Assembly (NCBI GenBank): GCA_019096065.1
Contig: JAGUCH010000003.1
Location: 7,688,001-7,752,000 of the forward strand
DNA length: 64,000 nucleotides
DNA from: Paracyclopina nana
Taxonomy: Eukaryota > Arthropoda > Copepoda > Cyclopoida > Cyclopettidae
Reading direction: 5' to 3'
The notes under the pieces were generated by a model, which saw only the letters and a program-made list of their open reading frames with translations, ran no database searches and was not told the DNA's origin. Below, piece by piece: positions 37,201 through 49,200 of the stretch (position 1 is its first letter; each line of letters starts with the position of its first letter). The position numbers were made by a program, and so were the translations under genes.

Positions 37201-40200
37201 CCCGCTTCGCTATACCCGCACCAGAACTCCACCATGCTAGGTCAGGTGGGGGATCTGCTCCTGATTGCCCGCAAAGAGGAATCCAGGTACGCAGGATTTG
37301 TCCTTAAGGGGGTCCAGTCGACCTGCCAGCGGCGGGTCTTCCGGACTCAGCTGAGGGACTTTGCAGTCGTCCTTCTCCGCCCGGGCGAGGCTCCCATCGC
37401 CGCGTCGACCCACCTGACGGAAGAGGTCCACCACGCTCACGTGCAAACCCAACTGGCTTTCCTGCACGCCAAGCACGCCCTGCATCTCGACGACCGGTTC
37501 AAATTCCTGCAGGACCTCATCTGCAAGAATGAGCGGAGCATCCTGCACACCAAGCTGCAGGACATGGCCAGCGGTGGGTCCTCCTACGCCACGCTTGACT
37601 CCCACGGGCCCGGCCATTTGGTCACCCGGGCTGGGGCGGTCGCCTACATCACCAGCTGCTACCCGATGCAGGCCATGACGCGTGCCTTCCCTAATTGCAC
37701 GCAGGAGATCCCCGTGTTGGTCGGGAACCACTCCCGGTTCGCGGATCCCCTCTCCTTCATCTTGGTGGACCGGCCCAGCATCATACCCTGCGACGCCATC
37801 ACGCCTGTGAAGTGGAGGATCCAGGGACACTGGATGTGTGCTACTCCTAGCATCCACTCCTGCACGCCGCCATCGCAATTGGACCCCACCTCCGATCGAC
37901 AACATGGACGCCCCTACGAGATCGGTCGGGGCCTAGGAGGTGGTATCTACTCCGCCCAGCAGCAGGCCGAGCACGCCCTCTACCTGCAGCTGTACCACGC
38001 GCGCGAGGCCGTGGTCACCACTCTGACGTCCAACGTCCTGAGGAACAGCTTCGCACGCGGATCGGGGGCCACCACCCTCTGGTCCGAGGACGACATCGAC
38101 ATGATGGTTGACCAGGTGGGCAACGCCCTCATCCCCTTCTTTTCGACCGTGGGGAAATACTGGAGCTACATGACCGGAGGTTTGGTGATCCTGGGCCTCA
38201 TCAAGATCATCCTAGGCTCTATCATCCGTATGATCATCCTGTATCGCCGCCGGGGACTGGGGTGGTGGTTGATGTATGGCCTGTGGCACACTGCCTTCAT
38301 GGCTGTCGAACTCCCCTGGCGCATGGTAGCCAACCTGGGTAACGACGGACCCTTGTTCCCTGGCGACGACGATGAGGATGATGGCCACCCGGATTTCCGG
38401 CGCCGACCTCGCTGGAAGCGAGACCACCGAGAACGAGCGGCCACCGAGCTCAGTGACTTCACTGTGCAAGATGGTTCGGAAACGGGAGAGAAAGACCCTT
38501 TGGATGCTCCAGACAAGTCGACATCGCCCCTCAAGGCTCTCCGCCGGTGGACGCGGCCCGACAAGGAGACCCAAGCATATCAGGACCTCCAAGCCCAGAT
38601 CCGTACGATTCACCAGCAATACACGGATCTATACGGGGTCCTTCAGCAGACCCTTCCCCAGGCACGCATGGTTGACGCGAATGGGACCCAGCCCAGCGCT
38701 CCCGCCATGGAGGGTCCCCCTCGAGGCTCCCTGCTAGACCTGACTCAATCCGTCACTGCGAGGACACAGTAACCTTCTAGCGTGGGGTGATGTAGCAGGG
38801 AGCGTGTCGGCCTACGGGTCGACCGCTCGCTGCGCGCGCTCGCCTCGGACGCGCGGTAGTATAACGAGTAGTATAGTGTGATCATCAGTAAAGGAAATAA
38901 ATTCACCGCATTGACACGTGTTGTCTGCGGCCCAAAGACTGACCTCTGCTAGCCTCCAGGCCCGTCCCCGCTTGACGTAGCCTAGATACGAGTAGTGGCT
39001 TGATAAGTCACAGTAGTATATCTCGACCTACTACAGACATTTCAAGCTTTTTGCTACTTGTAAAGTGCATCTTTGTGTTTTTTGCTAGCAAATCTTCTAA
39101 CGTTGGCTCTTAGAAGTAATTGAGTCAACCGGATGCTAAGACGCTTTTAATGGCTCCTGTATTCCCAACTCCATTAGCTTTTTATGTGGATGTAGTGAGT
39201 TTCCACTAAGTTGTGCTCGTGCAATCCGATAAAGTGAATCACTCTTAATCGATCAAAAAGCTTATAGTGGTATTTGTTGCAAGTCACCCAAAAATGCACT
39301 TATTTTTAATGATTTTGGCCATTTAAAACAACAGCCTAGCAGTCCCATGGTAATTCTCTTTTGGTTGTTTTCTGTCAAGCCCAATTATCCATGTCAGCAC
39401 AATCAGGACAAGGCTGATTTCTAGCATTTTTTTTCAGGCTTACTGAGTGACCACAAGATGAGCCTCCAGAACGTGGTGGCCGTTACTTTGCTTCTCAGTG
39501 ATATGGGTGACTTTCTCGCAGTAAATAAGAGTTATGTGACGCATTTCGGTCTCAACCCTCCAATACGTGTGTGCCTCGAGGCTCCTATTATGGAAATGCC
39601 AAAAGTTCTATTGTCTGCAATCGGAAAAGATAACAAAGCATCACCTGGGGAATCGAATACTATGCACGTTCAAAGCATCTCGCACTGGGCGCCAGCCAAT
39701 ATTGGACCATACAGCCAAGCTAAGGTAAAAATTGATAACAGCGTACCATATTGGAGGAAAAATCGGATTCGTGACAATAGAGTGAACGAGCAGAAATGAA
39801 GCAGTGCTTGTTTTTTCGGTTTTCCATTACAAAAGAAGAGCAGTTGTGGAGAAAAAGCCACTTATCCTGGAGAGAGCAAAAACCCTTTCAGCGGTTTTAC
39901 CCACCAATTATAGCAAGGCAAGGCCTAAAAAACCAAAACAGGATCCTGCTTTTATGTTTTATATACTATAATACGATTTCCTCGTGTTATAATTCAGTTT
40001 ACCGATCCGACTCAGCTCTTTTATATCACAGTTCTTTCTGAGCAATTTGGGGGATATTAAATACTTAATGGCCCTGGAATCAAATTTGAGGGATTTTAAG
40101 TAATTTAATGCCCTCATATTCCATGGAACTAATTCAAATTCCAAATAAGTTAGAAAAAGAGAGGATCATCCTAGGTTCGAACCTCTGATTGTTGGATAAT

Positions 40201-43200
40201 CATTCCACTACCCTATCCACTGAGATAAGGAAACATCATGAAAATTACATGCTATGTATAGGACTTAACCATAATTTAAGCAAAATAGAGAAATAAAAAA
40301 AAAAGTTAAGGGATGACTGGGGTTTGAACTCTAGACTCCTAACTCACGAGCCAAGCGCTCTAACCAATGTACCATAGGAGCACCTCTGGAAATATGGTTT
40401 TTAAAAGTCTATTTTATTGCTCCCAAACCACGGGATGCCAGATCATGATACCCAGTAATATTGACATAGAAACTAAAAACCGAGCAGTATCTTCTAGGGC
40501 ACGGGGCAGCCCGGTAACATCATTAAAACACTCAAAAATTGTATTACAGAATATAAAATTGTATATTTTGAGCTGGGGCACGTAAAATCGGGTCATTAAA
40601 TAGCTGACCTCAGATTTTAAAATGGAAAAACACTCGTACAATTACAGCCTACGCAGGCTCAGGCTAGTAAAGCTGTACTCGAGTTTTCCCATTTTAAAAT
40701 CCTCGCTCAGCTATTTAATGACCCTACTTTACGTGCCCCAGCTCGAAATAAATAACTAGAAAATACTTTCTCAAACGAGATGTAAAGCAGCATAGCATAA
40801 GTTTTCCTTGTTTGCTAATGGTCATCGATCAAAGCAAAACTTTTAGCTCCCTTGGGCAAACGTCCCAAGTTAACTGTGTGAAGCCTAATTATAACCATTG
40901 CCAAGATAATACAATCTAGCCCTCGAACTGGTTTGTGTCGACAGCAACTGCTACTGCCTTTTTTCAGATAACAAATATCAATTTCTAGGTCGAAGCTGGT
41001 GTGGCTCACATAGCTGGCCAAATTGGCCTCATTCCTGGATCCATGGAGTTGCCAGACAATGTTGAAGTGCAAGCCTTTCTTGCCATCAGACACCTGATGA
41101 GAATCCTTGATGTTTACGATATGAGAGCAACCAATTTGGTTCAGGTAAATCGTAATTTATGGCAATTTTATGCGCTAGCTTGTTTCTGAGCGATGAAGTA
41201 TTAGTTTGCTTTATCGAGGAAAAAAACCTCTATGTTCTAGCTTTTGAAAAAGTTATTTTGGCTGCTATGATTTTTTGAGTGCTCACATGCAAGAAAAAGT
41301 CTTGCAGCTTAGCTGTAACTATAATGTAAGCCTACATGGTAATTATGATGTAACTTTAGCTTCACAGACTGAAGAGCCGCGTATCATGTTTTTGGGAGAC
41401 AATATTACCTTAAAGCAAACAAGCATATGATGTCAAGCCCATACAGCATATATTAATGTACGAGCCTGGCTAGTGCCTTTTTAGTACGATATGCAAGGGG
41501 AAATGAGAAGATATGATTTAATGCTTGCTATAATACGTTTAGTGGCCAAAAATACCTTTTCTTGCCTTATTTTGGCAGGTGGTCCCAAACACCAAAGTTC
41601 ACGTGGAGTAATGCAATTTTGTAAAGTGGCTGCTACTCGCCCATTTTACAAGTTTTGTTTTTGAAGTAGTTGTCAGAAAGTTGAGCTTAGAACGCACGCG
41701 TGTCGTCTCTTGTAAAAATGGCAAACAACTTCATTTGAGGCAAAGCTTGGTCACTTATGTAATAATTGCACGCGATTAATCAGGACAGATCTCCATTAGT
41801 GTCAAAGTATAATTTACCTGACAAGACCTCCGCTCATTTTACTTCTGAAGACTCAACACTCGTTTCCTTCATTTTCATTTGATTTATGCTCGCTGCATTC
41901 TTTTCCTCCACTCTCCACGTGACAGCATTTTCTCGATCAGGTTTAAAATTGGGAGATTTATGGTAGCTAAGAAATTCAATTACTAAGCCCTGCCATCGTC
42001 ATAGTTTAGAAAATTACTCTAAGCAAACGTTACCGTACATTTTTCTTGTGCTCTCTACTTGAAGTTCCTTTCTTCAATTTTGTCCGAATGTCGTGACTTG
42101 AATGGGGCAATGAAATGCCAAAAATGCTCTTTGACATAGAAAGTTGAAGGAGGTGTCCACTTATATGCCATTTCAGTGCTACGTTTTTGCGAGGCCTTTG
42201 TAAGATGTACTTTTTGTATTTTAAGATGCCTTCCAAATAGGGCTGAAAAATGACGGCAGAAATCCTGTTTTGAAGTAGCAGCTTTCTCTCGTCAGCCTTG
42301 CAAAATCAAATAATGCGTGGTTGACTGGGTATCCAATTTTGCAAATAGTTTAGCGTGTTTTTTCAATAGCATCAGTAGACTGAAGCAATCGCTGTCGTCC
42401 TCAGGATTTGCATTCAAAGCAAAATTGAATTGGGAGCTTTCACAATAAGACTTGCTTGCTCCATATGGAAGGTACATTGCCAAATGGCCAAGCGTGAGCT
42501 CGTTAAAGGTCGGATTTTCGATCGCATGTTGGGAGCCATGAAAGTCTAGTCCATCATGTTCTGCTTTACAAAACGCCGTTTCATTGTCCAATTTTCAACT
42601 TTAAACTAGAGTCTAATTAGTTTGAGTTCAAGTCCCTTCCTGGCTTTGGCAGTTTGATTCCACGCGAAGACACCAAAAAGATTGCTATTCGAATTCTGTA
42701 AACTGTATAGGATTATTGCTCTTTCGGAAAAAGGGAAAGCTCACTTCTATTACAGCATAATTCCGCATTATCACCTGAGTAGTAGTCACTTTTTTCTGAA
42801 GTGTGCTGCGAGAGAGAGAAAGTAAAAAATATATATACCTTAGTTTATTTATTCACATGATAAAGCATAATCCAACTGACGTTCTCCAATAAAGGTGTAA
42901 TAAATATTAACGATGCGCGCGTTGCTTGGCAAAATCAAACTTCCTCCGAGTCCGAGTACTGCTGTAAGCTGCATTGCTTGAAAAACTTTTGTCTGTGATC
43001 GTAGATCGTTCTCCCACTCAGATCTCTCATTTCACAACTTTCACTCAGTTTGGTGAGGGACCTCGTGTCACAGGAAGACCTGCAACGGTCTTCGGAAGTC
43101 ATGACTTGGTGCTTTAGGCTAATATGGCCATGTTTACTCGGCCGACTCGTGATGTCTTCGCTCATTTGTTTATTCATCATTCGAGCTCGTCGTAGCTGCG

Positions 43201-46200
43201 TGGCTGTCATTTTGTGACTACCAAAAGCAGCCAATGGAGGCGGGGGAGCTTTTGTGGAGGTTTCATCCTCATGCAGGATTTGAAGTGAGCAGGGCTGGCT
43301 AAAAAGGGAGCCATGGCCAATCTGAAATGCAATTAAGACCATTACTATCTTGTGTATACATTCTTTTCCTTCAAGGAAAATGCGAGCCTATATGGCTTTC
43401 TGAATAGATGGCTTACTCGCTGCAGACTCGATTGCATAATTGAAATTGCCCCCTTATGTAATTGCCAGCATTTGCATCTAGATGACTAGCTATGGAGAGA
43501 GGTACTATATCTATGCTACAGCATTACTTGAATTAACGCCTTCCATTGAGACAGTTGTAAGCAAACTACTGGTTTTCTTTGGAGGTTGAAAGTTTCCCCA
43601 TACCTGCAAGTGTCTTGTGTGAAAGTTATAAAGAAGCTCCTAGCTGCGAAGGAGGCTCATACAAAAGGAAGAAGGAAAACCACAAAAAATGAGGCTTCTG
43701 CAATATTTGCTTTTAGGCTAGGTAGACATATTGCTATGCTACACTAAGTGAGGAACTGTTGGCTGTGACTTCTACTTCGCTTGAATTTATTATAGGCTCA
43801 TAATGTAAGCAACGTAAGCTGACTATAAAGAAAGAAAGAGCATGCTCGACAATCTATTGCCGAAAAAATCCTCGAATCCAACTTACTTTTGAGGCGTGAA
43901 AGCTTGCCTTGGATGAAATTAGAAAGCTCGATCCCGAACTGGATCTAGAAATTTGCGCTGATGAGTTGTCGTAGTCTTTGATTAAATGTAATTTGAGGTT
44001 GGACCTTTTGCAAGCCTTTTCCAGGTCTGGAGAGACGCATCGCTCAATATGATCGAGATTGGCTCCAAATCTATCAATTTCTGTTGCATTTTGAAGAAGG
44101 ACGGTGTTCTTTTCTCCTCCTGCAGCTCGGGCTATTGAAGCACTCATATTAGGACTTCCTGGGTTGTTGGCATTATTAGCAACAGCTGCGGAATTTGTGC
44201 AACTCTCAGCGCAACTTTTCTTGCGAATGGTCAAGCTCTTGAGCTTTTTTATCTGAAACGGTAAAGGGAGAAGGAATTAAGAATGGTGCTCTTCCGGTGA
44301 CAATAGATTGAACAGCGGTACATAACTCTAAGCGATGTTCAAGTGATAAACAAAAAAGGCCACAGTACGATGCCTTCGCATTTAGCAATACTTCCAACTT
44401 GTTGCTTCAAATGTATTTCTTAATTAACGTATTCTACGATAAGTGACACACTACTACATAATGCCCGTCTACCGTCACCAATAACTAATAAAGCTATTAT
44501 TAAATGTATTCAAGCAAATTTCAGCTGTGTAACAAATACAGTTGTAGTACACTGCAAATACAAACACTCAATGTACATGCAACATTGTCGTGCAATTTTA
44601 AGTATCATCCTTGCAAATAGATCCCATCATGATACCTCAAAATGTTTAGACGATCTCCTTGGTGATTTCATGGCTTGGTTAATGTATCTCAAAACCTGGA
44701 TTAATACCAAAAATTGGTATCAATAAGTTATCTGTTGGGTGGCAAAGCTCCAATAGTCATAGATATGGAACACAGAGTTTAGAAGAAAGAACAATGAGCA
44801 GATCTCTGAGCCTTGCGCTTTAATGTACAGTCCTTCGATAATTGTGCGCTCAGAGTGATTTGTTCAAAAGTATTGTGTATACGGATGGTCAAACTTTCCC
44901 CTCATAAATCGCTGCTAGCCGTAATTGTTTGCCTCCCGGCGAGGTTGTGTGATTCTATCTGGCTGGACTCACTTTTCGATCTGTCATTCGTTTGTTTACT
45001 TTAGTACTTTATCGGATTTTATGCATGGCGGTCGTCAAAATAAACGATCTGACCCAAAGATCCCTTTAGAGTGCTCTTTTATTCGTGCGACGTTTATTTT
45101 TATCAGTTCATCGAGTCGAGATTACAGTGATCAGATTTACATGGCGATCAACGTTATCAGTCCCACACCGCGAGTGATCAAGAGTCAAGCTTATCGAGAA
45201 GCCGGCGGCCATCGGAGTCAGCTGTTGCTGACGAGCTGAAGGAGTTTGCGAACGGGGGGACAATATTGTCCCACGAAGCGCAAACGAGGGGACAGAGGAG
45301 CGGATGTCCAAGGAGACCACCAAAAAGTACGGTCTCAGACACAACCCGATCAGAAATGTAAGGCTGACGTCGGGAGACTACGAACACGAAATAAAAGAAG
45401 CGAGGAGCACATCGACTGTGGCAGACCGAGCTAGCGACATCGAGAGCGCAAGGCAAAATGAAGTCAGCAAGCGAATAGCTGACTTCAAAGCCAGGATTTC
45501 GAGTGATCAGTCAGTCTGCATAGCGGGACACCCGGACATAGTGGAAAATGCAAGCACCAGCGTCCTGGACACGGCAACAACGGAGCTAGATCTCAGATAT
45601 AGCGACTCGACGATGCTTGGTGATGAGACAAACAGTGTGCACATGATGACAGCTGTAGATCCAACACATGCAGGCATGGCTCCATGGAAGGAAGCCTGGG
45701 CTTCAGCAAAAGCGAGCCTCGAAAGTGACATTACGAGGCTTGAGGACAGTCTCAAAGCAGCGACAAAAACTGGAGCGGTTGAGTGCGTCCGCAACGGATT
45801 CAGCAACCTCATTGAAACCCTGAAGAGTGACGCAATTGTGCTGGACTCTCTAGTGACTCAAGGAGACAGGGAGGAATTCGGGGTAGAAATGAGAGCCATG
45901 AATCAAAAGCTTGTGGGGCTAGTGATGAAAGCCAGCGCAAAAGCCAGAAGCATCATGGTCCTGGGAGTCTCATCGGAGGCAGAGGCTTTAGTTGCCGCTG
46001 CCTCCAACAGACCAGAAGAAAAAGTGCAGACGCAACAGTCAACTCAGCCAGCTCAGCAAGAGAATGACACCGAGGAATCGGGAGTGGACCGAGCCATCGC
46101 GTTAAACGGTGAGTTTTTTTCGCTAGTTGCCCAATTAAAGAGTGCTGACAGGGAGCTTAGAAAGCTCAGAGCGGGGTCTATGGAAGCGACCCAGCAAGTC

Positions 46201-49200
46201 AACATGATGAGGACTGTCAACAAGAGAAGAGTGGAAGTTAGTGAGCAACTCATGGCAATGCCAGATAGCGAAGACTTCCCCATTAACAGGCAGTGCATAG
46301 TGATAGGGAACAAGGAAGCTGAGAATATTGTGTCAACATTCCCCACCGGAACAAGAGGGCAAGTAGAGCCACCCCCGCCAACCATGGACGGGGGGACTCA
46401 AGAAAACAACTACGCTCCGAGGATGGAAGAAGACATGAAGATGCTGCAGCTTGGAGTCCCAGCAGTTCACCTGACAGAAGAAAAGTATAAGGAGAAACTG
46501 ACCAAAGAGGAGGAATTTCTGGATCAGCACACAGTCATCGAGCAAGTCAGAAGAAGGAAGACTGCGGATGTGTGCTGGGCGGACATCATGCAAAGAAGAA
46601 ACCTCCACAGATATTATGATCCAAGTCTGCCGAAAGACACCAACTCGAGAGACGACGTGAAACCGATGTTCTTTGATGGGGCGAATACAGGAGCATACAG
46701 AGATTTCAAGGAATACGTGCACGCAGCCATCATCAAGAAAAAGAACATGAGTTGGTTTGAGAAGATTTCCAAGCTCAAATACCTGTGCACAGGAGGAGCT
46801 AAGTTTGCAGTTAGGCGGTGTACTTTGGACTTCGAAGGTTTGGTCAGCGCACTGGAAAATCTAGATGCGACATACCTTGGGCACCCAGGCGAAGCTGAAG
46901 AAATGGTGCATGACTTGTCTGCACAGCTCACGAAAATGATACCAATAAATATGAGAAATCTCGCGACACTGGAAACCACGCTAGCCCTAGTGGAAGAAAT
47001 TATCGATTGCAATGGGCGAGGAGGAAGAGATGCCCTAGACGGCGAACAGTCAATACTGAGCAACATTCAGTTCGAAGTCAATGCCAGAAGGGACTACGAG
47101 AGGTTCAAGGAACAGAAAATGCAATCACGCAACTCGCTGAGGTTGTTCATAACGTGGGCCAGGACTCGAATCAGAGAGATTCAGAGAAGCAGAAAAGTCT
47201 GCACAGTGGTCGAAGATATCAACAAGATGCATGACAGGAACTACCACAGAGGAGGAGGTCAGAACTACGGCCTCGTGCCACCCCCACAAGCGGCAGAGCC
47301 AAGCCAGCCAACCAGAGGCTATAGAGGCGGAGGCTACAGAGGCAGAGCAAGGAGGCCATTCTTTGGAGGCAGAAGAGAGCAATCTTACTATGTGTGGCAA
47401 GATGAGTACCCCACCAGATACGAGGATCCTTATGGTGATGAAGAAGTTTACTGGTGGGACCACAATCAGCCAAGTGCAACGCCTGGAGAACCTCAGTACC
47501 AAGGCTACGAGCAAGAAGTGGTGGCCCACTGCGACAACCAAGGCCGCGGTGGGTGGTATGACTTTGGATGTCAAGACCAAGACGAAGAATGTGTCAACCT
47601 AGTCAGTGGAAAGACCATCTGCCTGTTGTGCAAAAAATCTGGACACAGATGCTGTGAGTGCCCAGAATGGAGTTTGTTCAAGCTTCAAGACATCATTAAG
47701 GTGATTGAGGATGCCAAGATCTGCCCGAGATGTCTCCAAGGAAAGCACACGTTAGCTGACTGCAAGAGACAATCGCATTGCGATGTCTGTGGATCAACAA
47801 GTCACCACACGAAAATCCACAGATCGAAGCCCAAAGAAGAAGAATCCAAGAAGACCGGCAAAGAAGACATGAAGGAGCTTTTGGCATCAATGACTAAACT
47901 AATGACAAAGCTGTCTGAGACAACACTTCTGAGTCAGGACCTTGGTTGTCCTGACAACGGAGATGGAAAGGAAGATGTGATCCTTTTGGCAGCAAATGCA
48001 ACGAGATCCTGGCTCACGGTACCAGTAGAGATCTCAGTTGACGCAATGTTCGAAAAAACAGTCTCAACAAATGCACTGATTGACGCCGGATCGAGTGCAA
48101 CACTGCTGAAGCCTTCGCTAGCAAAAAGCCTCGGCTTTAAGGGTAAAAGAAAGCCTCTCACCGTAAAAGTGGTCGGAGACAAATCGATCACGCAACCATC
48201 CCAAGAGGGCGTCATCTACATCAGAGCCAAGAACGACAAGAACCAGGTGTATGAACTGAAGTTCAGCACGTTCGACTTACCGGTCTCCATTAAGCCGATC
48301 AACCCAAATGAATTCAAAGCCAAGCACTCGGAACTGGAAAAGATTGACTTCCCAGTTCCAGAAGCAGGAGGGGTTGGCCTCCTGATTGGATTCAATAACA
48401 CGATCTTGATGAGTAGCGAACAGGATGTGGTGGTCAAGAATGGACCACTAGCAAGAAAGACACCATTGGGATGGTCAATCTTGAACTACCCAGGATCGAC
48501 AGGAGAAGAGAGTACTCTCCTCGTGGATGACTGGAAAACGTTCAACCAATCAGCAATGACCGAGTCAGAATTCAGATACATGCTTGACAGGCAGTACGGA
48601 CTCGAGTCCATCGGCATCGACAAAAAAGAGGAGCCAATCAAGAGACTGAATTTGGCAGAAGAGATGGCACTAATCAAGATGAAGTCATCGATGAGGCTGT
48701 TGCCCTCAGGTCATGTGGAGGTGGCCATCCCCTTTGTGAAAGACATCCCAGATCTACCGGACAATTTCACCCAGTGCGCAGCCATACAACGCAGCCTCGA
48801 CAAGAAACATGCCGCAGACCCAGGAGTCATGGCAGCAATAGGATCCACGTTTGAAGAATATCTGGCATTAGGCATCATTGAACCAGTGCCAAAGCATGAG
48901 CTGGGAAAAGGCTACTTTCTGCCAGTATTCTGCGTAGCAAGACACACGAGCGAAACCACCAAGTACAGATTCGTGTATAACGCAAAGCAGAAGTTTGATG
49001 GCACCTCTATAAACGAGCAGATGTACACAGGACCCAATTACCTGGAGGACATATTTGACACGATGCTCAAGTTCAGAGTGGGAGACATTGCAGTTGTGGC
49101 CGACATAGAGAAAATGTATCTCATGATAGCCTTGCCGGAAAAGGACAGAAAATACGTGAGGATCATCATCAACGGCAAACAGTACCAATTCTGTAGGTGG

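Larger units (their letters stand above)
29797..39035 (+). mobile_element. Gypsy-type LTR retrotransposon with env, copy B
   Basis: Full-length 9239-bp element in DPH6 intron 6, same strand as DPH6. LTRs of 245 bp and matching 4-bp duplication GACA (29793-29796 and 39036-39039). Near-identical to copy A, with scattered substitutions and single-base indels. Its duplication differs from copy A's, and each copy keeps matching flanks, so the two are independent insertions and no inversion has been fixed between them. Confidence 0.95.

Noticed and set aside
48365-48384. 7-bp hairpin CAGGAGG/CCTCCTG with loop GGTTGG
   Set aside because: Loop differs from the family and about one such hairpin is expected by chance in 10 kb.
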